Shown here: positions 1-5,589 of the stretch, piece after piece
How positions within the stretch are numbered: the stretch's first letter is position 1
Layout of the letters: each line of letters opens with the position of its first letter
Assembly (NCBI GenBank): GCA_964606415.1
Contig: CAZSGN010000191.1
Coordinates: 1 to 5,589, forward strand
Origin: CAZSGN01 sp964606415
GTDB taxonomy: Bacteria > Bacteroidota > Bacteroidia > Bacteroidales > JBBRXJ01
DNA length: 5,589 nt
Direction of reading: 5' to 3'
Notes under the pieces: generated by a model
The model's input: the letters and a program-made list of their open reading frames with translations, nothing else
Told to the model about the DNA's origin: nothing
The model's database searches: none
Position numbers and translations under genes: made by a program

Positions 1-837
1 TCTCCTCTGGTGAGTGATTTTCATGCTATTGATAAATGTATGTATTGTGCAGAGAACAGAATACCCCAGGTATATAGCCCCTGCGCTATTGGCGGTGGTA
101 CTGTGCCGGCATCTCATGCAGGTCAGCTTGTTGTTGCTTTGTCCGAGTCCATGGTTGGCGTGATTGCTTCGCAGTTGATTAATCCGGGGACATGCATTAT
201 TATTGGTGGGGTACAGTCTATTCTTGATATGCGCTTCTCTATTTATTCATATGGTGCGCCTGAGCTAAGTCTGCTGAGCGCTGCACATACTGAGGTTGTT
301 AATTACTGTGGCTTGCCAATGTATTCTACTTCCGGATGTACAGATACCAAAAAAATGGATATGCAATCTGCTATGGAAGCTGCATTGTCTATTAATGCTG
401 CTATGATGAGTGGAGCCAACTTTGTCCATGATAACGGGTATACTGAAAGCGGTATGACAGGGGATATTTTCCAGTGTGTGATGGATGATGAGATTATTTC
501 CATGGCCAGGAAAATTGAAGCAGGCATACAAGTGGATGAAGAAACAATGGCGGTTGATGTTATTGGCAATGTTGGTGCCGGTGGGCATTATTTATATGAA
601 GACCATACCATGAAATGGTTTATGAATCATTGGCGACCGAGCCTGATGGACCGTAATAGTTATGAAGATTGGCAGGCACAGGGTGAAAAGACCATGAAGC
701 AAAGGGTCATTGAAAAAACCCATGATTTGATTAAAAACTATGAAGGGCCTATCAATAAAGTTCCCGCGAAAGCGAATGAAGAAATTGAAAAGATTCTTCA
801 GGATTCAGAAACACGAATTAAAAAACAGAATAGTTAG
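1..837 (+). CDS. MttB-family (trimethylamine/glycine betaine-type):corrinoid methyltransferase, C-terminal part, 5'-truncated by the window
   Basis: The reading frame is open from base 1 (S-P-L-V-S-D-F...) to a TAG stop, so the start lies upstream; the GTG at 10 is internal. The 278 visible codons correspond to roughly the last half to 60% of a COG5598/MttB protein (family length about 470-500). Family landmarks include DMRFSIYSYGAPE (226-264), a G-C-T-D-T-K-K segment shortly after, GHYLYEDHT (583-609) and WRPSLMDR (631-654) before a charged helical tail. Known family members are cytoplasmic TIM-barrel enzymes that move a methyl group from a methylated amine to the cobalt of a small corrinoid protein. 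Canonical archaeal MttB (trimethylamine) contains pyrrolysine encoded by UAG. No in-frame UAG occurs here, so this looks like a non-Pyl member such as the glycine betaine enzyme MtgB. The exact substrate (betaine, carnitine, proline betaine or another) cannot be read from the sequence. The cognate corrinoid protein is not in the window. Confidence 0.93.
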   Translation, partial: SPLVSDFHAIDKCMYCAENRIPQVYSPCAIGGGTVPASHAGQLVVALSESMVGVIASQLINPGTCIIIGGVQSILDMRFSIYSYGAPELSLLSAAHTEVVNYCGLPMYSTSGCTDTKKMDMQSAMEAALSINAAMMSGANFVHDNGYTESGMTGDIFQCVMDDEIISMARKIEAGIQVDEETMAVDVIGNVGAGGHYLYEDHTMKWFMNHWRPSLMDRNSYEDWQAQGEKTMKQRVIEKTHDLIKNYEGPINKVPAKANEEIEKILQDSETRIKKQNS

Positions 838-845
838 ATTTTATT

Positions 846-885
846 TTCCCGGGAGGCCTTTCCTGGCCTCCCGGGAACTTGTTTT
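846..885 (+). terminator. Strong GC hairpin with T-rich tail: intrinsic terminator or attenuator after the mttB homologue
   Basis: Bases 846-858 (ttcccgggaggcc) pair perfectly with 865-877 (ggcctcccgggaa), giving a 13-bp stem with a 6-base loop (tttcct). The tail that follows is cttgtttt, T-rich but interrupted. It begins 8 bases after the TAG stop of the mttB homologue and ends 14 bases before the next ATG. On the opposite strand the tail would be A-rich, so it would act only on + strand transcription. Because the next gene follows closely with no clear promoter, partial termination that lowers expression of the downstream genes is as likely as a full stop. Confidence 0.8.
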
Positions 886-899
886 AATAATGAGTAAAT

Positions 900-2909
900 A
901 TGAATAGGTGCATCATTGGTATTGATACGGGTGGAACATTCACAGATGGTGTTTTGTTGCATTATTCATCCAGGGAAGTGATTTCTTCGGCCAAAAGCCT
1001 TACCACAAGGCATGATCTGAAGGAAGGAGTGGTTAAGGTCATTAAAAAATTAAATATTACCGACGAACACCGTATTAAGTTGGTTGGAATATCCAGTACT
1101 CTGGCAACTAATTCAGTAGCGGAGGGGAAAGCAAGAAAAGTTGGCCTTTTATTAGTGGGTTATGACAAGGATCTGATCGAAAAGTTTGGACTGGAAGACA
1201 ATTTATCAACCGATGATATTTCTTTTTTTAAAGGAGGGCATAATGCACAGGGGGCTGAAAAAGAACCGCTGGATATCGGGGGAATTCGTGAGTGGATCCG
1301 CGATAAGCAGAACGATGTTGAGGCTATTGCTGTGTCAAGCTATTTTAGTCCTTTAAATCCCGAACATGAGGAAAAAGCATTTGAGATTATTAAAGAAGAA
1401 ACGGATTTGCCTGTGGTAATGGCTCATCAGTTATCTTCTAAGTTAAATTCGATAAAGCGTGCTGCAACAGCTTCAATCAATGCTTCGTTGGTTGCTGTTA
1501 TGCAGGATTTTATTTTGTCTGTTCAGAATTCACTTAAGGAACTGGGGATTGATGCCCCTCTGATGATTGTTCGTGGAGATGGTACTTTAATGCCTTACGA
1601 GGAGGCTGTTCAGAAACCGGTTGAGACGGTTATGTCTGGCCCTGCAGCCAGCGCGATTGGAGGCAGATTTATATCTGGGGAAGGAAGTTCCCTGGTTGTG
1701 GATATGGGAAGTACCACTACGGATATTGCACTGGTCCGGAATTCCAGAGTGGTTATTTCTGAAGAGGGCGCCCGGGTGGGCAATACGGATACTGCTGTTG
1801 AAGCAGCACGTATTCGCACTATTAGTGTGGGGTGTGATAGCAAATTAAATATTGACAGTAAACGGGAACTGGTTATTGGTCCTCACAGGGTTCGCGCCTT
1901 GTCGCAGATTGCTGTTCACCATAAGGAAGTCAGGGATGAATTATATGAATTGAAAAATCCGGCTAATACAAGAAATAATCTTTATGATCTTATTTACTGG
2001 TATTATCACAGGCCTTTGGATGACTTTCTTTTTGATCAGTTAAATGATAAGCAGAAGAAGGCACTTGATTTTTTATATGAACCTAAAAGCCTGAGCTGGA
2101 TTATGCAGCAAATGGATGTTTTTCATCCTTCTCATTTGCAGTTAGATGAACTTTTCTTACATGGGCATTTGGAGTCTTCGTCTTTGAACCCTTCAGATCT
2201 CTTGCATGTAAAAGGCAGAATGGATCTATGGGATAAGGAAATTGCAGAGATCGCGTTAAAATATTTTTGCCGTATCTATGATTTTAACCCTTCTGAGTTT
2301 ATTGATAAGACTTTTGACAGGATTGTTGAGTTGATTGTGGAAGAGATTATTATTTTTCTTGCTTACCAGAATGTTGATGTTTCTAAAATGCCAATGAGTA
2401 TTGATGGACAATGGGGTAAATGGATGTTGAGAGAGATTTTGTATAGTGATAATGATTATTTAACGATTGATGCGGATAGCCGCTATCCAATTGTAGGAAC
2501 AGGAGCTCCTGCTAAACATTTTTTAAAGAGAGCGGCTAAAATCGTTAAAACAAAGTGTGTGTTACCGGAGTATACAGAAGTGGCCAATGCTATCGGTGCT
2601 GTTTCAGGCTCTATATCTGAAACGAAGGAGGCAATGGTATTTATTCGTGAAAGTGATCAACAATATACATATATCGCTAAATTTGATGGACAGACTAAAA
2701 ATTTTGAGCAGTATGACGATGCATGTGATTATGCAGAGGAAATGGCTCGTCTGTTAGCGAAAGAGGCTGCCAGAAGAGCGGGTGCATTTGACCCGTTTCT
2801 GGAAGTTAACCGTAAAAAAGATGGTTCTTTGACAAGATTCATTGCACGGGCAATTGGTAATCCAAAGTTGTCTGAAGTGCGAGAATCTGAGAATGTTGAT
2901 TTGGTTTAA
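900..2909 (+). CDS. Hydantoinase/oxoprolinase-family ASKHA ATPase (HyuA-like), probable accessory factor of the corrinoid methyltransferase module
   Basis: The protein has 669 residues. The N-terminal part (about 3-180) resembles Hydant_A_N: phosphate-1 loop GIDTGGTFTDG at 7-17 and STLATN at 66-71. The Hydantoinase_A core follows: SGPAAS at 246-251, the second phosphate loop DMGSTTTD at 268-275, and the adenosine-type motif GTGAPA at 533-538. Between about 335 and 505 lies a mostly helical region containing LNPSDLLHVKGRMDLWD (429-445), a pattern seen in this family. These motifs support an actin-like ATP-binding fold in the cytoplasm. Classical HyuA works with a HyuB partner, and none is visible. 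The five cysteines are scattered with no CxxC cluster, so it is not a Fe-S RamA/RACo-type activator as such. Setting between an MttB homologue, a DUF1638 gene and a methyl-THF methyltransferase suggests an ATP-dependent role in corrinoid-protein reactivation or methyl transfer; this is inference. The ATG at 900 places the phosphate loop near the N-terminus as expected; no clear Shine-Dalgarno precedes it. Confidence 0.88.
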   Translation: MNRCIIGIDTGGTFTDGVLLHYSSREVISSAKSLTTRHDLKEGVVKVIKKLNITDEHRIKLVGISSTLATNSVAEGKARKVGLLLVGYDKDLIEKFGLEDNLSTDDISFFKGGHNAQGAEKEPLDIGGIREWIRDKQNDVEAIAVSSYFSPLNPEHEEKAFEIIKEETDLPVVMAHQLSSKLNSIKRAATASINASLVAVMQDFILSVQNSLKELGIDAPLMIVRGDGTLMPYEEAVQKPVETVMSGPAASAIGGRFISGEGSSLVVDMGSTTTDIALVRNSRVVISEEGARVGNTDTAVEAARIRTISVGCDSKLNIDSKRELVIGPHRVRALSQIAVHHKEVRDELYELKNPANTRNNLYDLIYWYYHRPLDDFLFDQLNDKQKKALDFLYEPKSLSWIMQQMDVFHPSHLQLDELFLHGHLESSSLNPSDLLHVKGRMDLWDKEIAEIALKYFCRIYDFNPSEFIDKTFDRIVELIVEEIIIFLAYQNVDVSKMPMSIDGQWGKWMLREILYSDNDYLTIDADSRYPIVGTGAPAKHFLKRAAKIVKTKCVLPEYTEVANAIGAVSGSISETKEAMVFIRESDQQYTYIAKFDGQTKNFEQYDDACDYAEEMARLLAKEAARRAGAFDPFLEVNRKKDGSLTRFIARAIGNPKLSEVRESENVDLV

Positions 2910-2910
2910 A

Positions 2911-3576
2911 ATGAACATGATTATTGCATGTGGAAGCCTGAAACCTGAGATCGATTCGGTTGTTAATCAAACCGATTTGCCTGTTGAAGTGGTATATTTG
3001 CCGCAAGACTTGCATAGAACTCCTGACAGAATGAAGGATGCGGTGCAGAAAGCACTTGATCGGGTTTCACCAGAGATTAAAAAGGTGGTGCTTGGATACG
3101 GATTGTGTTCTAATGGGGTTGTGGGAGTAAAAGCTCCGCCGCAAGGACTTTACATCCCCAAAATGCACGATTGTATTGGCATGTTCCTCGGGAGTCATAA
3201 GCAGTTTATGGAATATTTCCGGAATGAGCCGGGAACTTATTATCTGACAAAAAGCTGGATCGATAACCGGAAAGATCCTATGGGATTGGTTGAGAATGAA
3301 TATACCAAGCGTGTCGGTAGAGAATGGGCCGAGGAGGCCATGCGCAGCGAAATACAAAATTATAAGTTCATTGCTTATATTGAAACTGGAATCGGGGATG
3401 ATGAACAATATAAAAAGATAGCCAAAGAAAATGCCAAGCATTTTGGTAAAACATATAAAGAATTAAAGGGGAGTACCCATTTTTTCAAACGGATGATTGA
3501 AGGCCCCATGGAGGAACCAGATTTTCTCTATTTTGAGCCTGGTCAGACGGTTAAACAAATTAATTTTTTAAAATAG
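2911..3576 (+). CDS. DUF1638 family protein, function unknown, associated with corrinoid methyltransferases
   Basis: The protein has 221 residues from the ATG at 2911, one base after the TAA of the preceding gene, so translation is probably coupled. A second in-frame ATG at 2917 (MIIACGSL) is equally plausible. The longer in-frame start at 2842 would overlap the upstream gene by 68 bases and adds residues out of keeping with the family. Hallmarks of DUF1638 are the N-terminal IIACGSLKPE (4-13), GYGLCSNGVVGV (62-73) and MHDCIGMFLGS (85-95). The protein has only three cysteines, C7, C66 and C88, each inside one of these motifs, with H86 beside C88, which suggests a metal, corrinoid or thiol site (inference). 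No signal peptide or membrane segment is seen, so it is likely cytoplasmic. To my knowledge DUF1638 genes are common beside mttB-type genes in methanogens and acetogens, but I know of no established function. Confidence 0.9.
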   Translation: MNMIIACGSLKPEIDSVVNQTDLPVEVVYLPQDLHRTPDRMKDAVQKALDRVSPEIKKVVLGYGLCSNGVVGVKAPPQGLYIPKMHDCIGMFLGSHKQFMEYFRNEPGTYYLTKSWIDNRKDPMGLVENEYTKRVGREWAEEAMRSEIQNYKFIAYIETGIGDDEQYKKIAKENAKHFGKTYKELKGSTHFFKRMIEGPMEEPDFLYFEPGQTVKQINFLK

Positions 3577-3582
3577 GAGGAA
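3575..3582 (+). promoter_or_regulatory. Strong Shine-Dalgarno site of the methyl-THF methyltransferase gene
   Basis: AGGAGGAA lies 6 bases before the ATG at 3589 (8 bases from the last G) and overlaps the TAG stop of the DUF1638 gene. It is the only near-perfect ribosome binding site in the window. It fixes the start of the downstream gene and predicts stronger translation than for its neighbours. Confidence 0.85.
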
Positions 3583-3588
3583 TTTATT

Positions 3589-4383
3589 ATGCAAATTGTT
3601 GGTGAACTGATTAATGCCAGTAGAAAGAAAATACAGGAACCAATCAAGGAAAAAAATGCTGCCGAGATTCAAAAGGTAGCTAAAGAACAGTATGATCATG
3701 GCGCTGATTTTATTGATGTCAACGCGGGAATCTTTGTTGGGAAAGAGGAAGAGTATATGAAGTGGCTTGTGCCTACGGTGCAGGAAGCAGTTGATGCTCC
3801 TTGTTGTATTGACACTCCTGATCCTAAAGTGCTGGAAGCTGCTATTAATATGCATAAAGGGGTGCCTATGCTCAATTCAATTTCTCTCGAAAGTGAAAGG
3901 TATGAGAAATTGTTGCCGGTGATCAAAGGAACAGAGATGAAGGTGATTGCTCTTTGTATGAGCGATGAGGGAATGCCCTATACAAAAGAAGATCGCATGA
4001 AAGTGGCGCATAAATTGATTAATGGACTTGTTCAGAATGGCATGAAACTCGAGAATATCTATGTTGATCCATTGGTTCATCCCATTGGCTCAGGAGATAA
4101 TTTGGGTGTCGAATTTATGAATTCGGTAGAGCAGATTCATCAGGAATTTAAAGGTATTAATACCATAGCGGGCATGTCCAATATTTCTTATGGGATTCCT
4201 GCGAGGAAAATGGCCAACAGAACTTTTATGATCATGTCCATCGCGAAAGGACTTAATTCTGCCATCATGAATCCTATGGACAAAGAGATGATGGCTGCTA
4301 TTACGGCTGCCGAAACATTGATGGGAAAAGATCCGTTTTGCGAGAAATATATGAATTCATACCGCGAAGGACTTTTTGAGTAA
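3589..4383 (+). CDS. Methyltetrahydrofolate:corrinoid methyltransferase (AcsE/MtgA type, pterin-binding TIM barrel)
   Basis: The protein has 264 residues, the usual length for stand-alone MeTr enzymes (about 260-270), and forms a single pterin-binding (DHPS-like) TIM barrel. Visible motifs are VGELINAS at the N-terminus, DFIDVNAG (40-47), CIDT with D75, LNSISLE with N96, VDPLVHPIG with D160, and GMSNISYGIP with N198. D75, N96, D160 and the SN asparagine match the pterin-contacting residues I recall from Moorella AcsE. The enzyme moves a methyl group between N5 of methyl-THF and the cobalt of a corrinoid protein, in either direction. Beside an MttB homologue the expected direction is methyl-Co to THF, as in Desulfitobacterium MtgA in betaine demethylation. 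Without the corrinoid partner in view, an AcsE-like role in acetyl-CoA synthesis or a methionine-synthase-like role cannot be excluded. It follows the DUF1638 gene after 12 bases, with a strong Shine-Dalgarno. Confidence 0.92.
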   Translation: MQIVGELINASRKKIQEPIKEKNAAEIQKVAKEQYDHGADFIDVNAGIFVGKEEEYMKWLVPTVQEAVDAPCCIDTPDPKVLEAAINMHKGVPMLNSISLESERYEKLLPVIKGTEMKVIALCMSDEGMPYTKEDRMKVAHKLINGLVQNGMKLENIYVDPLVHPIGSGDNLGVEFMNSVEQIHQEFKGINTIAGMSNISYGIPARKMANRTFMIMSIAKGLNSAIMNPMDKEMMAAITAAETLMGKDPFCEKYMNSYREGLFE

Positions 4384-4392
4384 GATCAATAA

Positions 4393-4398
4393 TATAAT
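4393..4398 (+). promoter_or_regulatory. Possible -10 element (TATAAT) ahead of the dimethylglycine methyltransferase gene
   Basis: A perfect TATAAT sits in the 32-base gap between the methyl-THF methyltransferase and the SAM-dependent methyltransferase, 17 bases before the ATG. No convincing -35 box is found at normal spacing (TTGAGT at 4376-4381 is only 11 bases away). In this AT-rich gap it may be chance. If real, it would let the betaine-synthesis genes be transcribed separately from the corrinoid genes. Confidence 0.22.
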
Positions 4399-4415
4399 TT
4401 AAAACATCTTTCATT

Positions 4416-5255
4416 ATGACTGATAACAAGAAATATTCAGATGAAGTACAAGTAGCAAGAAGTTACTACAATAGTGATGACGCGCATAATTTTTACTATC
4501 GTATATGGGGTGGCGAAGATTTGCATCTTGGTATTTATAAAACAGAAGATGAAGATATCTATACGGCAAGCCGGCGGACTATTGATACCATGGCAAGCCT
4601 GGCAAAGAAAATTGATAAAAACACGAAGGTTATTGATCTTGGCGGTGGTTTTTCGGGTTCTGCACGTCACTTGGCTAAAAAATATGGCTGTCAGGTGACT
4701 GTACTCAATTTGAGTGAAACCGAAAATAACCGGGCGCGTCAGATGAATAAGGAGCAGGGCCTTGATGACCTCATTGATGTCATTGATGGTAGTTTTGATA
4801 CCATTCCTTTTGATGATGAGACCTTTGATATCGTCTGGTCAGAAGATGCTATATTGCATAGTGATAATCGCACTAAAGTAATCAACGAAGCCGCTCGTGT
4901 GTTAAAGCCAGGCGGTGAACTGATCTTTACTGATCCTATGCAATCAGACAATTGTGACGAAAGTGTGTTAGGTCCGATTTATGAAAGGATCAATCTTTCT
5001 TCTCTTGGTTCTCCTGCTTTTTATAAAGAAGCGGCTAAAAATGCCGGCTTGACAGAGGTTGAGTTTATTGATCTTCAAGAACAGCTGCCTTTGCATTATT
5101 ATAGGGTTTTGCAGGAAACAGAGAATAATATGGATAAAATTGAGGGATATGTTTCCGAAGCCTATATCGAAAACATGAAAAAAGGTTTAAATCACTGGGT
5201 TAAAGGTGGACAAGAAGGAAATCTTACCTGGGGAATTTTCCATTTTAGAAAATAG
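4416..5255 (+). CDS. Sarcosine/dimethylglycine N-methyltransferase (SAM-dependent, makes glycine betaine)
   Basis: This 279-residue class I SAM-dependent methyltransferase carries the signature of the sarcosine/dimethylglycine N-methyltransferase family, as in Halorhodospira and Galdieria. The N-terminal block has ARSYYNSDDA (14-23) and FYYRIWGGEDLHLGIY (26-41). SAM motif I is VIDLGGGFSG (72-81), followed by VLNLSE (96-101), WSEDAILHSD (141-150), the family-typical FTDPMQSD (171-178), and LHYYRVLQE near 226-234. Members methylate sarcosine to dimethylglycine and then to glycine betaine with SAM. It is a single-domain form; the glycine/sarcosine methyltransferase needed to begin from glycine is not in the window. 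The next gene is SAH hydrolase, which removes the inhibitory by-product and supports this role. The ATG at 4416 has no Shine-Dalgarno, but the family's N-terminal motif starts shortly after it. Which of sarcosine and dimethylglycine is preferred cannot be decided from sequence. Confidence 0.9.
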   Translation: MTDNKKYSDEVQVARSYYNSDDAHNFYYRIWGGEDLHLGIYKTEDEDIYTASRRTIDTMASLAKKIDKNTKVIDLGGGFSGSARHLAKKYGCQVTVLNLSETENNRARQMNKEQGLDDLIDVIDGSFDTIPFDDETFDIVWSEDAILHSDNRTKVINEAARVLKPGGELIFTDPMQSDNCDESVLGPIYERINLSSLGSPAFYKEAAKNAGLTEVEFIDLQEQLPLHYYRVLQETENNMDKIEGYVSEAYIENMKKGLNHWVKGGQEGNLTWGIFHFRK

Positions 5256-5263
5256 TAAATTTG
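5256..5263 (+). promoter_or_regulatory. Possible Bacteroidota-type -7 box (TAnnTTTG) ahead of ahcY
   Basis: TAAATTTG directly follows the stop of the dimethylglycine methyltransferase gene and matches the Bacteroidota sigma-70-type -7 consensus TAnnTTTG. The expected -33 element (TTTG) is replaced by TTTT at 5236-5239, 16 bases upstream. The match is weak, lies in AT-rich sequence, and is offered only as a candidate. Confidence 0.18.
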
Positions 5264-5296
5264 TAAATGCTTTAATAATAAAAACCATTTAAAAAC

Positions 5297-5589
5297 ATGA
5301 GTGACTACAAAGTAAAAGACATCTCTCTTGCCGGGTTTGGCAGGAAAGAGATCGAAATTGCCGAGCATGAAATGCCGGGATTGATTTCCATCCGTAAAAG
5401 ATATGGAAGCGAAAAGCCACTAAAAGGAGCAAAAATATCAGGGTCATTACATATGACTATCCAGACAGCTGTGTTAATTGAAACACTTGTTGAGTTGGGT
5501 GCGGAAGTCAGATGGGCCAGTTGTAATATCTTTTCTACGCAGGATCATGCTGCTGCTGCTATGGCTGAAAAAGGTATTGGTGTGTTTGC
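5297..5589 (+). CDS. ahcY: S-adenosyl-L-homocysteine hydrolase, N-terminal 97 codons, 3'-truncated by the window
   Basis: The frame opens at ATG 5297 and stays open to the window end (97 codons plus 2 bases). It encodes the N-terminus of adenosylhomocysteinase: KDISLAGFGRKEIEIAEHEM (7-26), GSLHMTIQTAVLIETL (49-64) and ASCNIFSTQDHAAAA (74-88). H52, T54, C76, N77 and S80 correspond to conserved substrate-pocket residues of the family. The NAD-binding domain lies beyond the window. The enzyme splits S-adenosylhomocysteine into adenosine and homocysteine, relieving product inhibition of SAM-dependent methyltransferases and returning homocysteine for methionine and SAM renewal. It follows the dimethylglycine methyltransferase gene by 41 bases, an arrangement that fits a betaine-synthesis operon with SAM recycling. 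The leader is A-rich (aaaaac before ATG) without a Shine-Dalgarno. The strong conservation makes the identification secure. Confidence 0.96.
   Translation, partial: MSDYKVKDISLAGFGRKEIEIAEHEMPGLISIRKRYGSEKPLKGAKISGSLHMTIQTAVLIETLVELGAEVRWASCNIFSTQDHAAAAMAEKGIGVF

Noticed and set aside
265..588. Minus-strand open frames inside the mttB homologue (265-588 and 303-569)
   Set aside because: They lie fully opposite a well-conserved gene, have no family motif or ribosome binding site, and are explained as shadows of its codon pattern.
835..897. Read-through of the TAG stop at 835 as pyrrolysine
   Set aside because: The extension to TAA at 895 would be 19 codons translated through the hairpin, with no family similarity; the protein already ends where MttB homologues normally end.
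2842..2910. Longer upstream start for the DUF1638 gene
   Set aside because: It would overlap the ATPase gene by 68 bases and add an unconserved N-terminal stretch; ATG 2911 or 2917 puts the IIACGSL motif at the N-terminus as expected.
3067..3441. 124-codon minus-strand open frame opposite the DUF1638 gene
   Set aside because: No recognisable motif or start signal, and the + strand protein is clearly a conserved family member.
3568..4080. Minus-strand open frames opposite the methyl-THF methyltransferase (3568-3855, 3696-3926, 3877-4080)
   Set aside because: They overlap one another and a gene with intact pterin-binding residues; no independent support.
5264..5291. Inverted repeat TAAATG (5264-5269) / CATTTA (5286-5291) before ahcY
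   Set aside because: Only 6 bp, AT-rich, with a 16-base loop; expected by chance in such a leader and not a credible terminator.
1..5589. CRISPR arrays, tRNA or rRNA genes, insertion sequences, attachment sites, riboswitches
   Set aside because: No spaced direct repeats, RNA-like structures, transposase motifs or terminal inverted repeats were seen by eye, and the intergenic gaps (62 bases at most) are too short for most riboswitches.

Overview
This 5.6 kb window is one co-directional, tightly packed gene block on the + strand: six genes (four complete, two cut by the window edges), no RNA genes, no mobile elements and no gene-free stretch longer than 62 bases. Base composition is moderately AT-rich. 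Only one gene has a strong Shine-Dalgarno site (AGGAGGAA, 3575-3582). The last two genes begin directly after A/T-rich leaders with none, a style common in Bacteroidota and some other anaerobic lineages. Gene content suggests an anaerobe or facultative anaerobe with corrinoid-dependent C1 metabolism and glycine betaine as an osmolyte. The lineage call is tentative.

Layout. (1) 1-837: C-terminal part of an MttB-superfamily methylamine/quaternary-amine:corrinoid methyltransferase (COG5598), with no in-frame UAG, so it looks like a non-pyrrolysine member. (2) 846-885: a 13-bp perfect GC-rich hairpin with a short T-rich tail, a terminator or attenuator. (3) 900-2909: a hydantoinase/oxoprolinase-type ASKHA ATPase without the usual HyuB partner. 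(4) 2911-3576: a DUF1638 protein that starts one base after the previous stop and has just three cysteines. (5) 3589-4383: a methyltetrahydrofolate:corrinoid methyltransferase of the AcsE/MtgA type with the pterin-binding residues in place. (6) 4416-5255: a SAM-dependent sarcosine/dimethylglycine N-methyltransferase. (7) 5297-end: the first 97 codons of S-adenosylhomocysteine hydrolase.

How the parts may work together. The first five features fit a corrinoid methyl-transfer module: an MttB homologue moves a methyl group from an N-methylated substrate to a corrinoid protein (not in this window), and the AcsE/MtgA-type enzyme passes it to tetrahydrofolate. The ASKHA protein and the DUF1638 protein would be accessory factors of unknown function. 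The last two genes form a SAM-dependent betaine-synthesis module: dimethylglycine is methylated to glycine betaine and the inhibitory by-product S-adenosylhomocysteine is removed. A methyl-harvesting module beside a methyl-spending one is the most interesting feature of the window. It could channel methyl groups from an environmental methylated amine through folate, methionine and SAM into betaine, or it could allow controlled betaine turnover. This link is inferred from gene order alone.
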